A stretch of 64,000 nt of DNA from the NCBI RefSeq assembly GCF_900215215.1, contig NZ_OBDR01000002.1:124001-188000 (forward strand), given 5' to 3'. Positions 16,492-26,819 of the stretch are shown one piece after another (within the stretch, counting starts at the first letter, position 1; every line of letters begins with the position of its first letter). A model generated the notes under the pieces. That model worked only from the letters and a program-made list of their open reading frames with translations, searched no databases and was not told the DNA's origin. Made by a program: the position numbers and the translations under genes. Source of the DNA: Methanohalophilus euhalobius. GTDB taxonomy: Archaea; Halobacteriota; Methanosarcinia; Methanosarcinales; Methanosarcinaceae.

Positions 16492-17013
16492 TTAATTGAA
16501 ATCCGAAAGGATCTTTTCTTTTGTCGCCTCGAAAACCTCTGGCAGATTTGATCCTTCAAGATATTCTGCCACATGTTCTCCACTTATGCGTTCATCTGAT
16601 GGGAATACAGCAGGATTGTGCGGGATATCCATTCCGGAATCCACTACACCTTTAAGAGCTGCATAGACTTTACAACCGGCAGAGGGAGATTGTAATCCAA
16701 TATCCAGAACACCTGTTTCATAGCCTTCAGCAAGCGCTTTATTTCCAAAAAGCAAGCCTGTAAGATAAGCCGCGGTGGTGTTGCTGGTAGATCCCTCATA
16801 ACCGTATTTGCCCAATTCGCCTGAAATTGCGGAGACAAGAGTTTCGTCTCCTTCATTATTTGGAATTACCAGCTGTATCCTGACATTCCTAATACTTTTC
16901 CTAACAACAAGACGATTTTCTTTTGAAAGGAGCAGTCTCAGACGTTGGTGATAATCAGTACGCCCTTCCCTTCGTCTTCTGAAAGGAACTTTATAACGGG
17001 GGCCTGTTGCCAT
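16492..17013 (-). CDS. rpl18: Ribosomal protein uL18
   Basis: Binds 5S rRNA in the large subunit. 173 residues; the archaeal N-terminus [21 protein letters not shown] and the conserved [12 protein letters not shown] and [20 protein letters not shown] blocks are clear. A 46-bp gap separates it from rpl19e. Confidence 0.96.
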   Translation of the reverse strand: MATGPRYKVPFRRRREGRTDYHQRLRLLLSKENRLVVRKSIRNVRIQLVIPNNEGDETLVSAISGELGKYGYEGSTSNTTAAYLTGLLFGNKALAEGYETGVLDIGLQSPSAGCKVYAALKGVVDSGMDIPHNPAVFPSDERISGEHVAEYLEGSNLPEVFEATKEKILSDFN

Positions 17014-17059
17014 GATTTATCCTCCAACATATAATATGTAAATTCATTTTAATCAATAC

Positions 17060-17506
17060 TCATTCATCTTTTCCGATATCGAGGTGAGCTTCAAGATGAG
17101 CAACACTTCTGTATTCCCCACCTTTGGCTTTCCTGTAAACCTTACAATAGGTGGATCTGTCGAGTGTACCATCATCACGAAGTTCTTTGAGCCTGCGACG
17201 AAGTGCACGGATCTTTTTCATCCATTGCTCTTTACTAGGGTTTCTTGCACCTTTCTTACCTTTCCTGGACCCATGACCCTTTCTATGGCCATATTTCCTC
17301 TTGGCATCCCTTGCACGAGCCCTGCCACGACTTACACCTTTTACCGGTACAGACTTAATATTACCACTTTCAACAAGTTCACGAATATCTTCCCTTGTGA
17401 TCGCAGCAGCGATATCCTCCGATGCTTCGGGGTCAAGCCAGACACGGTTCAGTCCGCATCCTAAGACTTTAGATGCAATCCTGCGCTGGTTGGTGAGATC
17501 TGTCAT
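17060..17506 (-). CDS. rpl19e: Ribosomal protein eL19
   Basis: Archaeal/eukaryotic large-subunit protein of 148 residues. It starts [20 protein letters not shown] and has the long basic helix region with [20 protein letters not shown]. No bacterial counterpart exists, which supports archaeal origin of the window. Nearly abuts rpl32e. Confidence 0.96.
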   Translation of the reverse strand: MTDLTNQRRIASKVLGCGLNRVWLDPEASEDIAAAITREDIRELVESGNIKSVPVKGVSRGRARARDAKRKYGHRKGHGSRKGKKGARNPSKEQWMKKIRALRRRLKELRDDGTLDRSTYCKVYRKAKGGEYRSVAHLEAHLDIGKDE

Positions 17507-17507
17507 C

Positions 17508-17933
17508 TCACTGACCTCCTTTGCGATTGAATATCTTTATACCCATTTCATCCGCTTTGGATTCAATAAGAGCTCTTTTCCTGCCGCCGACTTTACCAGA
17601 TATACGGATTGCCTGTATGGAGGCATCGATATCATCCACATCAGCCGGATTGTGCACGAGCACCTCTACAAAGCCGGATGGATGTAATCCCTTTACTGTT
17701 CTGGGACTTCCATAACCTGCCTGTGCAATAGCACCCTTGGCAACATAATGTCTACGCAGTTTGCCTTGTAAACCTCTGGGACGTCTCCAGTTGGAATCAA
17801 GACGCTTGAATTTGTGGGAACCCGCTCTTTTGAAAGTGGGTTTTTTACTTTTCTGGATTCTGCGTACCTTGAAAAGCCTTTTATATTCGGCATCTTCGAA
17901 AAGCCCACATTTTAAATCAGTATTCTCTTCCAT
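17508..17933 (-). CDS. rpl32e: Ribosomal protein eL32
   Basis: Archaeal/eukaryotic large-subunit protein. Conserved stretch [20 protein letters not shown], then [15 protein letters not shown]. The frame extends 3 codons upstream, but AGGTGG just before the ATG at 17933 supports [10 protein letters not shown] as the start, giving 141 residues. Confidence 0.95.
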   Translation of the reverse strand: MEENTDLKCGLFEDAEYKRLFKVRRIQKSKKPTFKRAGSHKFKRLDSNWRRPRGLQGKLRRHYVAKGAIAQAGYGSPRTVKGLHPSGFVEVLVHNPADVDDIDASIQAIRISGKVGGRKRALIESKADEMGIKIFNRKGGQ

Positions 17934-17947
17934 TAAGACCACCTATC

Positions 17948-18478
17948 TCAATTCTTCTCAATAAGATATAATCCGTCCTGGAATACACGGGGATCAAAAG
18001 CTTTGATGCGGGTAATCTGTTCCATATTGGAAGCAGTTTGTCCTACATCTTCCCTGTTGATACCAGTAATTGTCACTTCATCAGAGCTGGTTTTGACATT
18101 GGTTTCACCAATTATCCTGGAAACCCTTGCTCTTTTCTCACCAAGGAAATTATTGATAAGCAATTTATCTCCTTCCACTTTAAGCTGCATTGGAAAGTGA
18201 GAGTAAACGACTTTCATCTTATACTCAAAACCATTGACAACACCATCCATAAGATTGCTGATGTGAGATGCAAAAGTTCCAACCATTGCTTTTTGCCTTT
18301 TCCTTACGGACTGACAATCCACAGTTACTTCAGATTCATCAACGGTAATAGTGATCCCGGGATACCAGAGACGCTTTGTATTGGTTCCTTTTTCTCCTGA
18401 AGCTGTGAATACCTTATTTTCATAAGAAACTGTCACACCTTCAGGGATTGGGATTGCCTTTTTCGTTTCATTAACCAT
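17948..18478 (-). CDS. rpl6: Ribosomal protein uL6
   Basis: Large-subunit protein near the GTPase centre, 176 residues, with the two repeated L6 domains. The N-terminus reads [20 protein letters not shown] and the linker [19 protein letters not shown] is typical of archaeal L6. Confidence 0.96.
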   Translation of the reverse strand: MVNETKKAIPIPEGVTVSYENKVFTASGEKGTNTKRLWYPGITITVDESEVTVDCQSVRKRQKAMVGTFASHISNLMDGVVNGFEYKMKVVYSHFPMQLKVEGDKLLINNFLGEKRARVSRIIGETNVKTSSDEVTITGINREDVGQTASNMEQITRIKAFDPRVFQDGLYLIEKN

Positions 18479-18496
18479 ATCAACTTCCCCTTCTCA

Positions 18497-18889
18497 TCAG
18501 TAGACAAACGAAAGGAGCTGGCCTCCGACATTCTGCTCACGTGCCTGGTACTGGGAGATTACCCCAGCTGGAGTCGTGAGAATTAATGTACCGAAGTTTC
18601 TTGCAGGAAGGAATTGCTTTTCCCATTTTTCGAGGTTGTCAGCACCTACTGAATGTCTGGGTTTAATAGCACCACATTTGTTTATCCTTCCGGCAAGTTC
18701 AACCTTATAGAGACCAGCTTTGCCGTCATCTTCAAACTCAAATTCACCGATATATCCGGACTCTTTCATTACTTTCAGGACGTTGCCAATCAGTTTTGAT
18801 GCAGGTTTGACGGTACATTCCTGTTTACCTACGGATTCTGCATTCTTAATTACCGACAGAGCATCTGCAAGAGGATCTAATAATACCAT
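18497..18889 (-). CDS. rps8: Ribosomal protein uS8
   Basis: Binds the central domain of 16S rRNA. The N-terminus [16 protein letters not shown] and the C-terminal [20 protein letters not shown] are family signatures. The Shine-Dalgarno GAGGTGA about 6 nt upstream supports the ATG at 18889 (130 residues) over an upstream TTG. Confidence 0.96.
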   Translation of the reverse strand: MVLLDPLADALSVIKNAESVGKQECTVKPASKLIGNVLKVMKESGYIGEFEFEDDGKAGLYKVELAGRINKCGAIKPRHSVGADNLEKWEKQFLPARNFGTLILTTPAGVISQYQAREQNVGGQLLSFVY

Positions 18890-18900
18890 AATCAATCACC

Positions 18901-19053
18901 TCATGTATATTTTTCAAAACCCATTTCATGGGCTACTTCCCTGAAACAATGCCTGCAAAGGTAGATGCCGTATTTACGGATCAATCCCTGCTTACGACCA
19001 CATCTTCTGCACTCGCTGGCACCACGTCCAAAACTTTTCTTGGTTTGTACCAT
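18901..19053 (-). CDS. rps14: Ribosomal protein uS14 (zinc-binding form)
   Basis: A 50-residue protein in the 30S head, [20 protein letters not shown] at its start. Two Cys pairs (CRRC and CRHC) form a zinc ribbon, as in archaeal S14/S29e. Its ATG overlaps the rpl5 stop by one base (TAATG), so translation is probably coupled. It ends just before the rps8 Shine-Dalgarno. Confidence 0.95.
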   Translation of the reverse strand: MVQTKKSFGRGASECRRCGRKQGLIRKYGIYLCRHCFREVAHEMGFEKYT

Positions 19054-19562
19054 TATACGACCTCCACCGCATATTTCTCCTTGAAGAATGAAATTGAATC
19101 ATCCTTTGTTATTTTATGTGAACTGGAGATTTTGTGTTTAGAAGCACGCCTTTTCTTGACCCTGTAACCCGGACGGTTTACTATGACATTTATGTCCATT
19201 CCAAAGATACCGATATTCGGATCGTATCTCATTCCAGGGAAATCAGTGTGCTCCTCGATTCCGAAAGCCACGTTTCCATCATTATCAAACTGGGAAGCAG
19301 AAAGTTTTTTTTCAATAATGTTAATCGACGTTGAAAGAAAATCTTCTGCATTCTTTCCCCTGAGGGTTACTTTACATCCTATTGGTTCATGCTTTTTGAT
19401 ACCAAAGGAAGGCATGGTTCTTCTGGAATAACATCTGACAACTCCCTGTCCGGTAATAGTTGACAATATTCCTTCTGCATCCACAAGATGCTGACCACTC
19501 TCTCCTACACCCATATGGACAACTACTTTGTCAACTCTGGGATCTTTCATGGGATTAGTCAA
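19053..19562 (-). CDS. rpl5: Ribosomal protein uL5
   Basis: 5S rRNA-binding large-subunit protein at the central protuberance, 169 residues. Conserved [14 protein letters not shown] near the start, [18 protein letters not shown], and [19 protein letters not shown]. Overlaps rps4e by 8 nt upstream. Confidence 0.96.
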   Translation of the reverse strand: MTNPMKDPRVDKVVVHMGVGESGQHLVDAEGILSTITGQGVVRCYSRRTMPSFGIKKHEPIGCKVTLRGKNAEDFLSTSINIIEKKLSASQFDNDGNVAFGIEEHTDFPGMRYDPNIGIFGMDINVIVNRPGYRVKKRRASKHKISSSHKITKDDSISFFKEKYAVEVV

Positions 19563-20265
19563 TCAGCTCACCACCCATTGTAATTTCAGGTTCGTTTTCG
19601 CCAATTACAAAAACATAATCCTCAATTGTTTCAAAATCGGTTTCTCCTGAAATGGAAACCGTATTCTTCTTGGAACTGAGAACGGTGTTTATCTCGGCGA
19701 TCTTCCCGACCTCTCCGGTGTGGCTACCGCCTACAATAAGGGCAAGATTACCTTCTTTGTATTCGATGTGCTTGAGGATCTCTTTATCAGGAATGGACAT
19801 CACTACAGAATCCTTCCTGTTGTAATCGTTTGATCCGAGCACATTGGACCCGTCGTCCAGATTAAGCTGTAACTTGCCACCTTTTATGCAGGTCTTTCCG
19901 TCGATCCTGCAAAGTTTCTTATCCTCAACACCTTCCATTTTCTGGAGGGAAAGCCTTCCCATTCTGTCAAGCAAAACCCTGTATGAAGTGTTATCGGAAG
20001 GTATGGTAATAATATCCATTATCCCTACGGGGAAACGAACATCTTTCCGTACTACACCGTCAACCAGAACTTTCCCTTCGGAAAGGACTCTTTTTGCCTC
20101 TGCCCTGTTATCCACTATGCCAAGCATATCACGCAGCACTACGGCAAGAGGTACGCTCTGGTCTTTGCTGTGAGGGCCTGGCCTGGTAGAGGTTATCCAT
20201 TTCCTAGATTTCTTGGATATCTGCCAGCTCTTCGGGACAGATATTCTCTTTTGATGTTTGCCCAC
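19555..20265 (-). CDS. rps4e: Ribosomal protein eS4
   Basis: Archaeal/eukaryotic small-subunit protein, 236 residues: N-terminal [14 protein letters not shown], an S4-like RNA-binding domain ([19 protein letters not shown]), then a KOW-type segment ([18 protein letters not shown]). Starts 4 nt after the rpl24 stop. Confidence 0.96.
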   Translation of the reverse strand: MGKHQKRISVPKSWQISKKSRKWITSTRPGPHSKDQSVPLAVVLRDMLGIVDNRAEAKRVLSEGKVLVDGVVRKDVRFPVGIMDIITIPSDNTSYRVLLDRMGRLSLQKMEGVEDKKLCRIDGKTCIKGGKLQLNLDDGSNVLGSNDYNRKDSVVMSIPDKEILKHIEYKEGNLALIVGGSHTGEVGKIAEINTVLSSKKNTVSISGETDFETIEDYVFVIGENEPEITMGGELID

Positions 20266-20269
20266 ACTA

Positions 20270-20623
20270 TCACCTGCTCTTTAGTAATCTTGATTCTCTC
20301 TGCTTATCTTTCAAATCCAGTGATGTAATCATTACATTTGACGGATAAAGCGGCCTGGGCACTTCAGTCCCATCTGCCTTGGTGACGTAGATGCCCTCAA
20401 TCACAATCATTCCACTTTTTAAAGAAGCACCTTCTACCAATCCTTTTGTTCCTGCATGGTCACCACGCATTACCTGTACAGTATCGCCTACCGCTACAGT
20501 TGTGTTGCGTCCATACTTGGAACGCAGGTCCTGGGAAAGAGGAGCCTTCATGTATTTTTGTTTGACGTGAAGAGGGGCAGTGCCACGTGCCTTTCTCTGT
20601 TTTCTTGGCTGTTTTGACACCAT
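20270..20623 (-). CDS. rpl24: Ribosomal protein uL24
   Basis: Assembly-initiating large-subunit protein with a KOW motif ([19 protein letters not shown]). The frame extends upstream, but the archaeal family begins near [19 protein letters not shown], so the ATG at 20623 is preferred (117 residues). A possible longer form would overlap rpl14. Confidence 0.94.
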   Translation of the reverse strand: MVSKQPRKQRKARGTAPLHVKQKYMKAPLSQDLRSKYGRNTTVAVGDTVQVMRGDHAGTKGLVEGASLKSGMIVIEGIYVTKADGTEVPRPLYPSNVMITSLDLKDKQRESRLLKSR

Positions 20624-20633
20624 ATTGATTACC

Positions 20634-21032
20634 TCACACAATCATTGATGCTGTAGTCCCTATCTTGGGGAAACGTTCTGCAACTTCCCTGGCAATGGGA
20701 CCCTTAATATCTGTTCCTTTGGGGAAACCGGTGGGATCTGTAATTACCACTGCGTTATCCTCAAAACTAACCCGGGTTCCATCCGGTCTGCGAAATTCTT
20801 TTTTCTGCCTGACAACCACTGCGTGGAGGATCTGCCGTCTCATTTCAGGAGTTCCTTTCTTGACTGAGACGACACACATGTCGCCCAGACCTGCTTTTGG
20901 CTGACGGTTTTTCACACCACGGTATTTCTTGACAGAAATAATTTCCACGGTCCTTGCACCAGTATTGTCGACACATTCAATACGTGCACCGGCATTAAGG
21001 CATTTGGGGACACTGGAACGCATTCCTTTCAT
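20634..21032 (-). CDS. rpl14: Ribosomal protein uL14
   Basis: Large-subunit protein at the subunit interface, 132 residues. Conserved [38 protein letters not shown] and the [18 protein letters not shown] end. The ATG at 21032 overlaps the rps17 stop as ATGA, indicating coupling; an internal ATG three codons later is an alternative. Confidence 0.96.
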   Translation of the reverse strand: MKGMRSSVPKCLNAGARIECVDNTGARTVEIISVKKYRGVKNRQPKAGLGDMCVVSVKKGTPEMRRQILHAVVVRQKKEFRRPDGTRVSFEDNAVVITDPTGFPKGTDIKGPIAREVAERFPKIGTTASMIV

Positions 21033-21358
21033 ACCTGTGCCTCCGCCTTAACAACTACGTAAGCTTTCGTCTTGCTCAGTGGACGACATTCTGCTATTGT
21101 TACAATGTCCCCTTCCTTTGCATCAATGCAAGGAGGGTTGTGAGCATGTATCTTTGACTGACGTTTCTCGTACCGCTGGTACTTATTGATGAATTTATCA
21201 TATTTTCGCTGGATTACAACTGTCCTATCCATACTGTCACTGACTACCTTTCCAGACAACACCTGCCCCCTTACGGGAAGTTTGCCATGGAAAGGACAAT
21301 TTACATCGTCACATTCTTCGGAAGGTTCAGGAACATCCAATCCAATGTTTCGTGCCAT
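21029..21358 (-). CDS. rps17: Ribosomal protein uS17
   Basis: Small-subunit primary binder of 16S rRNA, 109 residues. The archaeal N-terminal extension holds [19 protein letters not shown], followed by the OB-fold core [13 protein letters not shown] and [12 protein letters not shown]. The frame is open further upstream, but GAGGTAA just before the ATG at 21358 and family alignment fix the start. Confidence 0.95.
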   Translation of the reverse strand: MARNIGLDVPEPSEECDDVNCPFHGKLPVRGQVLSGKVVSDSMDRTVVIQRKYDKFINKYQRYEKRQSKIHAHNPPCIDAKEGDIVTIAECRPLSKTKAYVVVKAEAQV

Positions 21359-21363
21359 GATTA

Positions 21364-21672
21364 TTACCTCATGCGTAATTTCCTGATATTCTTGGTCCTG
21401 TTTTCGGGTTGTGAGAGCAAGAGGGTGCCCCCGACTTCTACTGATGTGGCCGGAGGACATCCAGAACCAACTGGGAGATGAAACACAAATGTGGAACCTT
21501 TTTTTGGTACTTGTTTTTCGTACATATCCTCGACCTCGATTACCAACATGCTCCGTGTCTCATCAACTACTTTTCCATTAATGCCTGCAAGATATTGATT
21601 GGTAGAACCAACCACCTCAACCATCAATCCTATCAATTCGTGATAGATCAGGTTTTGGGGGGATATATCCAA
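21364..21672 (-). CDS. rnp1: Ribonuclease P protein component 1 (Rpp29/POP4)
   Basis: Protein subunit of archaeal RNase P, which matures tRNA 5' ends. 102 residues with an Sm-like barrel: [35 protein letters not shown], then [11 protein letters not shown]. Located between rpl29 and rps17, the conserved archaeal position. Confidence 0.94.
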   Translation of the reverse strand: MDISPQNLIYHELIGLMVEVVGSTNQYLAGINGKVVDETRSMLVIEVEDMYEKQVPKKGSTFVFHLPVGSGCPPATSVEVGGTLLLSQPENRTKNIRKLRMR

Positions 21673-21673
21673 T

Positions 21674-21877
21674 TTATATCTCCTTCATTTCCCTCTGGAT
21701 GGTTTTTATTCTCGCAATCGTCCTTCTGAGTTCCTTTATACGACCGGGATTTTCAGGCGCACCACCTGCAGAGGAAAGAGCACGTTCCTTGATAAGCTCG
21801 TTCATGAGTTTTTCAAGTTCATCTACTTTTTCATTGGGAGACATATCCCTGATTTCCTTTACACGAAGGATTGCCAT
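21674..21877 (-). CDS. rpl29: Ribosomal protein uL29
   Basis: Large-subunit protein at the exit tunnel, 67 residues of two antiparallel helices. Reads [19 protein letters not shown] and the closing [16 protein letters not shown]. Overlaps the rps3 stop by one base. Confidence 0.95.
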   Translation of the reverse strand: MAILRVKEIRDMSPNEKVDELEKLMNELIKERALSSAGGAPENPGRIKELRRTIARIKTIQREMKEI

Positions 21878-22821
21878 CAGTTATCCCCCCTGTGAACACG
21901 TGCCATGGGATGCCAGTAATCATGTCCTTCATGCTTGTGCTGCCATACACCTTCAACAAGCCGGCGCTGCTCACCTGGAAGTTGTTCGTCTTCAGGTTCC
22001 GAAACATTTTCTTCAGAGCCTTCAGTGGATTCAACTTCTTCGGATTCTGCTTTAACTTCCGGTTCTGCCTCAGGTACTTCTTCAGTAACTTTTGCTTCTG
22101 TTGCTTCTTCTGTGGATTCAACATCCTCAGCTTCTGCAACTTCACCGGTTGCTTCTGCTTCCACAAGTTCTTCAACGCCAGCACTTTCAGCTTCTTCAGG
22201 AGCAACTTCTGCAACTGCCTCTTCCACAATCTCTTTAAGGTGGTAGGAATCTGGCAATACAGCACCCGGATGGATAATTCTCACTTTACAGCCAATTGTA
22301 CCGAGTTTTTTAACGGCTACTGCGAACCCTTCGTCCACAATATCATCAACAGGTTTTCCTGCGTGTTTGATATAGCCATTTACCATTTTCTCGACTCTTG
22401 ACCTTGCACCGGTAACCTTTCCGGAGAGGATTATTTCACAACCAAGGGCACCGGAATTCATAATGGCACGCATTGCATTGTGACCTGCTTTCCTGAAATA
22501 CCAGCCACGTTCAATGGAAGAAGCAAGCCTTGTTGCCATCATCTGGGCATTCAGTTCTGGCCTCTTTACTTCCTGTGCATCAATTTGAGGGTTATCAAGA
22601 TTATAAAGGCGCCCGACGTCTCTTGTGAGCCGGCGGATGACCTTTCCGGCCTTCCCTATAACCATACCGGGTTTTTCGGAATAAACAACAATCTGTGTCC
22701 CCATAGGAGTTCGATTGATCTCCATGCCACCATAACCGGCTCGACTCAGCTGGTTTGCGAAATATTCGTCAAGCGAGGCTTTCACATAGCCGTCCTCAAC
22801 AAATTTCTTCTCTACTGCCAT
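21877..22821 (-). CDS. rps3: Ribosomal protein uS3 with long acidic C-terminal extension
   Basis: Small-subunit protein at the mRNA entrance, with a KH domain ([20 protein letters not shown]) and the C-terminal S3 domain to about residue 195 ([15 protein letters not shown]). Beyond it lies a tail of roughly 115 residues: about 90 are almost all Glu, Ala, Ser, Thr and Val, followed by a tryptophan- and histidine-rich end ([20 protein letters not shown]). The tail has repeat-like [11 protein letters not shown] and [12 protein letters not shown] units. The full length is 314 residues against about 210-240 in many archaea. The ordered end suggests a binding role; that is inference. Confidence 0.95.
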   Translation of the reverse strand: MAVEKKFVEDGYVKASLDEYFANQLSRAGYGGMEINRTPMGTQIVVYSEKPGMVIGKAGKVIRRLTRDVGRLYNLDNPQIDAQEVKRPELNAQMMATRLASSIERGWYFRKAGHNAMRAIMNSGALGCEIILSGKVTGARSRVEKMVNGYIKHAGKPVDDIVDEGFAVAVKKLGTIGCKVRIIHPGAVLPDSYHLKEIVEEAVAEVAPEEAESAGVEELVEAEATGEVAEAEDVESTEEATEAKVTEEVPEAEPEVKAESEEVESTEGSEENVSEPEDEQLPGEQRRLVEGVWQHKHEGHDYWHPMARVHRGDN

Positions 22822-22822
22822 T

Positions 22823-23278
22823 TTAGCGCACCTCGCTCAGAATAATTTCGATATTTACGGTTTCCGTATTCTTGGGGGTAGCCCTTCCACGAGCCCTGGG
22901 GCGCATTCCATGGATAACCCTACCTTTCTTTGTAGAAACATGGTTTATGTACATTTGAGAAGGATCAAGACCCTTGTATTCCGCATTGCTCTCAGCATTC
23001 TCTAAAAGTTTGAGAACTTCTGCAGCCACTTTTACAGGATAACGACCTGCCGCCATTGGACCTTTCTTGTGCCCCAGACTGTCATTGTGCCTCCTGAATG
23101 GTACAGCCCTTTTGAAATCAATTACCTCTCCAAGATAATTCTTTGCAGATGTAGTACGCATTCCTTTAAGCTCGCGACAGAGTTCGCGTGATTTCTTGGG
23201 AGAGATATGTAGCTCTGAACCCATAGCTCTGGCACTTGTTGCTGGCTCAAGTTCCGTTGAATAATCAATTCTTGCCAT
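22823..23278 (-). CDS. rpl22: Ribosomal protein uL22
   Basis: Large-subunit protein lining the exit tunnel, 151 residues in the long archaeal form. Conserved [20 protein letters not shown] near the start and [18 protein letters not shown] at the end. The GGTGATTG element supports the ATG at 23278 over an upstream TTG. Confidence 0.95.
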   Translation of the reverse strand: MARIDYSTELEPATSARAMGSELHISPKKSRELCRELKGMRTTSAKNYLGEVIDFKRAVPFRRHNDSLGHKKGPMAAGRYPVKVAAEVLKLLENAESNAEYKGLDPSQMYINHVSTKKGRVIHGMRPRARGRATPKNTETVNIEIILSEVR

Positions 23279-23289
23279 TAACAATCACC

Positions 23290-23703
23290 TTACTTAAGTG
23301 GTACGAATTTACTGGAACGGGTTGCACCAACACCAGCGCTTCCGTGGGAAACTCTGCCTCTTGTCTGTGCGAATTCTCCAAACCTGTGACCTACCATCTC
23401 AGGCTGTACATCTACACTTACGAATTCTTTACCGTTGTAAACTGCAATTTGCTTACCTACCATTTCAGGGAAAATTATCATTGACCTGTGGTGGGTTCGC
23501 ACACTATCCTTTCCAGCCCTGTATTTCTCCAGGACTTTTTTATGCCCATCGGGAAGCCCACGGTGAATGGTCCTCCTTTCCCTTGCGGGAAGAAGTTCGG
23601 CGAATTGCTCAATACTCAATTCCTTGAGCTCATCCACAGATTTGCCCCGATAGGTATATTCTCCTTTCCTCTTTGGTAACCTTGATGAAGATTTTTTAGC
23701 CAT
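23290..23703 (-). CDS. rps19: Ribosomal protein uS19
   Basis: Small-subunit head protein of 137 residues. Typical [20 protein letters not shown] and [17 protein letters not shown]. Part of the S10 cluster between rpl2 and rpl22. Confidence 0.96.
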   Translation of the reverse strand: MAKKSSSRLPKRKGEYTYRGKSVDELKELSIEQFAELLPARERRTIHRGLPDGHKKVLEKYRAGKDSVRTHHRSMIIFPEMVGKQIAVYNGKEFVSVDVQPEMVGHRFGEFAQTRGRVSHGSAGVGATRSSKFVPLK

Positions 23704-23716
23704 ATATACACCTCAT

Positions 23717-24430
23717 TTAACGCTTTCCGGTCCTCCGGGCTGCAATCTGTCCTACCTTCCTGCCAGGCGGGGCGTTCCTGCCTACGGTAGTTGGTTTGCC
23801 GGGATGTTGCCTGTTACCTCCACCGAATGGGTGGTCAATAACATTCATTGCAATACCGGAAACTCTCGGATACTTGGCTGCCCTGGATCTCAACTTATGA
23901 TACTTCTTACCGGCCTTCAGGAATGGTTTCTCGGCACGTCCGCCACCAGCAACAACCCCAATAGAGGCCCTGCATTTTGGATTCAGCCATTTCATTTCAC
24001 CTGAAGGAAGCTGGACAACTGTCCTATTCCTTTCATGACCCACAAGGGTAGCATAGGCACCGGATGAACGAGCAAAAGCTCCACCATCGTTTGGTTTGGA
24101 TTCTATGTTGCAGAGAGGTACGCCTTCCGGGATCTCAGCCAGCGGGAGGATGTTACCCTGTTTGATCTCTGCAGAGATACCGCATTCAATGCGATCTCCT
24201 ACACCGATACTTTCCGGAACGAGAATTAAACGCTCTTCGCCACTTTCAAAGGAAACCCTTGCGATAGGCGCGGATCTTGCTGGATCATGGACAATTTCCA
24301 CCACATCGGCAAAAATTGTGCTGCCTTCTTCAACTGAAGGATGTTTAAGAGCAGCTTTATAGCGATGTGAAGGTGCCCTATATGTAGGTGTTCCACGACC
24401 CCTGTTCTGTGATATAATTCGTCTTGCCAT
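23717..24430 (-). CDS. rpl2: Ribosomal protein uL2
   Basis: Large-subunit protein near the peptidyl transferase centre, 237 residues. N-terminal [20 protein letters not shown], the SH3-like middle, and the C-terminal [20 protein letters not shown] with the conserved His region needed for peptidyl transfer. First of the adjacent rpl2-rps19-rpl22 set. Confidence 0.97.
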   Translation of the reverse strand: MARRIISQNRGRGTPTYRAPSHRYKAALKHPSVEEGSTIFADVVEIVHDPARSAPIARVSFESGEERLILVPESIGVGDRIECGISAEIKQGNILPLAEIPEGVPLCNIESKPNDGGAFARSSGAYATLVGHERNRTVVQLPSGEMKWLNPKCRASIGVVAGGGRAEKPFLKAGKKYHKLRSRAAKYPRVSGIAMNVIDHPFGGGNRQHPGKPTTVGRNAPPGRKVGQIAARRTGKR

Positions 24431-24441
24431 AAATCAACACC

Positions 24442-24690
24442 TCACATCAAACCAATACGTGTAGCAATCTCATGTGCTGCATCTACTTCATCAAATGTGA
24501 CAAGAGCCTTTTTTTCTCCCTTCATTGTTGTCGTTGTGCAAACGGACTTTACGGGAAAACCGTAGATCTTTGTCACATCTTCCTTGATCTGGCTCTTGTT
24601 GGCACGGGTATCGACAACAAACTGAAGTTTGTTATCCTCCATATGCGTCATAGCTTTTTCGGTGATGAACGGGTACTTAATAGCGTTCAT
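24442..24690 (-). CDS. rpl23: Ribosomal protein uL23
   Basis: Exit-tunnel protein that docks SRP and chaperones, 82 residues. Reads [19 protein letters not shown], then [20 protein letters not shown]. The ATG at 24690 overlaps the rpl4 stop. The frame is open upstream, but the family start fits here. Confidence 0.95.
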   Translation of the reverse strand: MNAIKYPFITEKAMTHMEDNKLQFVVDTRANKSQIKEDVTKIYGFPVKSVCTTTTMKGEKKALVTFDEVDAAHEIATRIGLM

Positions 24691-25448
24691 ATGAACATGT
24701 CCTCCAGACTGGATATTGCGGATTCTGTCCATACCGTCAGTCGTCCTGCCTTTGCACCGGGTGCAAGTAATTCAGTATAAAGTGAATCTACTGTTGTAAC
24801 ATCCACACCTGGCAGATTACGTGCCGAGCGGAATATTGGACTTTCTGAACCGGCAACGATCAGAACACTTTTCTTATGTTTGTATTTCCTTCCTCTCATC
24901 TTACCCTTACCGGCCCTGATGGAACGGCTGTCTTTGGCACGCAGGACATCATCATAAGCACCTGCTGCTTCGAGGAATTTAATAACTTCTGCTGTTTTCT
25001 CAACATCCTGCAGGGCATCTTCTGCTACAAGAGGCAGGGTAGCGTCACATACATGACCTCGTCCTTTCACGAGTTCTGCATTAATTGTAGCTGCTATTGC
25101 AGAGCGAACTGCAAGACGTTTCTCTTTTTTGTTAACCTTCTCTGTCCTGTCAGCTTCAGGTTTTGGTGGATGGGTACGCCTTCCGCCTACTGCCTGGGGA
25201 ACTCTTGCAACCCGACTTCCGTTGACAAGCCTTGGAATCTGAGCAACCCCTCTCCCGGATCCCCAGGAGACTGCAGAAGTTTCCATTCCGGCATACATCT
25301 TGGGACCATAGGGCTGATACCTTTTAGACTGGGAAGAAAGCACGGTCCTTTTGATAAGGTCCGGCCTGTAAATCTCTTCGAAAACGTCGGGTAAGGTTAT
25401 TTCACCTTTGGAATTACCTGAAATATCAAGAATATTTGCTGTGACCAT
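24687..25448 (-). CDS. rpl4: Ribosomal protein uL4
   Basis: Large-subunit protein with a tunnel-lining loop, 253 residues in archaeal form. Contains the loop region [37 protein letters not shown], and [18 protein letters not shown]. Follows rpl3 with a 5-bp gap. Confidence 0.96.
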   Translation of the reverse strand: MVTANILDISGNSKGEITLPDVFEEIYRPDLIKRTVLSSQSKRYQPYGPKMYAGMETSAVSWGSGRGVAQIPRLVNGSRVARVPQAVGGRRTHPPKPEADRTEKVNKKEKRLAVRSAIAATINAELVKGRGHVCDATLPLVAEDALQDVEKTAEVIKFLEAAGAYDDVLRAKDSRSIRAGKGKMRGRKYKHKKSVLIVAGSESPIFRSARNLPGVDVTTVDSLYTELLAPGAKAGRLTVWTESAISSLEDMFI

Positions 25449-25453
25449 CTATC

Positions 25454-26467
25454 TCACCCCTGCCGGGACTGTGTGTTTATATGCATAAGCTGGGGCTCTC
25501 CCACAGCAGATGTCTTTGGCCTGGTTGGTTCCCTGAGTCTGATAAGCCTCTTGGAAGGACCTGGGACAGTACCCTTTACAAGGATATAATCTCCGCCAAC
25601 AAGGCCGTAGTTCACAAAGCCTCCTGCAGGATTTACTTCATCCACATCAGAAGATACTTTCAGGATACGCTTGTTATACTCGGTACGCTGATGGTAACCG
25701 GCCTGGCCCATTTGTGGAACTCTCCAGCTTACATGTGGTGGATTCCATGGCCCAAGAGTACCTACCTGACGCAGACTGCTCTGACGAGAGTGTTTGTTCT
25801 TTGCCAGCTGGATACCCCATCTTTTCACAGGTCCCTCAGTACCGTAGCCCCTTGTGATAGCGGCTACATCGATGATATTACCTTCCGAGAAGATATCAGA
25901 GATTCCAACCTTGCTGCCAAGTATGTACTTTGCATACTCAAACTTGGCTTTTACATCGGAACCGCTAATTGCAGTTTCCATAATATCCGCTTTCTTCTTG
26001 GGAATTCCACTTACTGAAGAGGGGATTGTATATGTGATCACACGAATCTCGGAAACTTTCCCTTCTTCCACAAAGGAAGCCATATTTTCAAGTGATTTTT
26101 CTGTATCGTAATTTTTGGGAGTTTTTATCCTGCGTCCAATGTCGCCATCCAGATTTGCTGACCATGCCTCTGAAATTGTTTTTTCTCCATAAGGAGTATC
26201 CTTATAGGCACGTATTGCTGCAATACCGATCTGCGGTGTTTCGATAACAGTAACAGGTACGGCAATTTCAGCGCCTTCAGTCAAACTGTTTTTGGCGTCG
26301 TCAATCATAATTACATGGGTCATTCCGACCTTGTAACCTGCAAATCCCTGCAATTTTGGCTCACCTTCAGCCTCAGGCCATGACCTGAACCTCGGGATGT
26401 GGCTCTTTGCTCTTTTGCGTGGACTGAACGCTAGAGAACCTCGCCTTGGTCTGTGTATTGTTGGCAC
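25454..26467 (-). CDS. rpl3: Ribosomal protein uL3
   Basis: Large-subunit assembly protein, 337 residues. N-terminal [20 protein letters not shown] and the conserved [20 protein letters not shown]. The start is a GTG at 26467 with AAGGAGAA a few bases upstream. First gene of the S10-spc superoperon in this window. Confidence 0.96.
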   Translation of the reverse strand: MPTIHRPRRGSLAFSPRKRAKSHIPRFRSWPEAEGEPKLQGFAGYKVGMTHVIMIDDAKNSLTEGAEIAVPVTVIETPQIGIAAIRAYKDTPYGEKTISEAWSANLDGDIGRRIKTPKNYDTEKSLENMASFVEEGKVSEIRVITYTIPSSVSGIPKKKADIMETAISGSDVKAKFEYAKYILGSKVGISDIFSEGNIIDVAAITRGYGTEGPVKRWGIQLAKNKHSRQSSLRQVGTLGPWNPPHVSWRVPQMGQAGYHQRTEYNKRILKVSSDVDEVNPAGGFVNYGLVGGDYILVKGTVPGPSKRLIRLREPTRPKTSAVGEPQLMHINTQSRQG

Positions 26468-26819
26468 TTGTATTCTCCTTGAGTTTTTTTATGTTCAATC
26501 GCTTACGCAGGTTGAATTAACAAAAAAGTGTGTTGGCTACCTATCAAGGTTTGAGCTCAACATGGATATTCTACGTTATGCGGATAGGAGCAGCAATACT
26601 GCAACATCATCACAAAAAGATTTACACATCTACCATCCACACATACACAACGCGCATGCATGGGGGCTTTCATTGAATTGGCCCACTGATGGTCTATGTT
26701 AAATCCTACATTTCCACACTTTTTGCCTACCTGCGAAGTATGTATCATCTACATACTATATTCTCAGCTTGGGCTGTATGATGTCATATTAGGTATATAA
26801 ATGCTTTGGACCAAAAACA
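26468..26819. promoter_or_regulatory. 352-bp divergent promoter region of the ribosomal superoperon and an RNA methyltransferase
   Basis: On the plus strand TATATAA at 26794-26800 lies 20-26 bp before the GTG at 26820, so that mRNA is probably leaderless. The minus-strand promoter for rpl3 is not clear: there is a ribosome binding site but several weak AT-rich candidates between 26480 and 26620. Short open frames across this region look random, and I see no RNA gene. Confidence 0.5.

Noticed and set aside
21935-22246. A Ser/Thr-rich open frame on the plus strand
   Set aside because: It is the antisense reading of the Glu/Ala-rich rps3 tail, with no promoter or ribosome binding site.
21831-22265. 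A Lys/Gln/Leu-rich open frame on the minus strand within rps3
   Set aside because: It is a frame-shifted reading of the acidic, repetitive rps3 tail; the low-complexity codons keep other frames open. It has no family resemblance.
26630-26670. GCGCATGCATG alternating stretch as possible Z-DNA or origin element
   Set aside because: Short and isolated, with no repeated origin boxes and no cdc6/orc1 gene nearby.
26557-26748. Short open frames in the rpl3 upstream region
   Set aside because: No ribosome binding site or family pattern; the region is better explained as divergent promoters.
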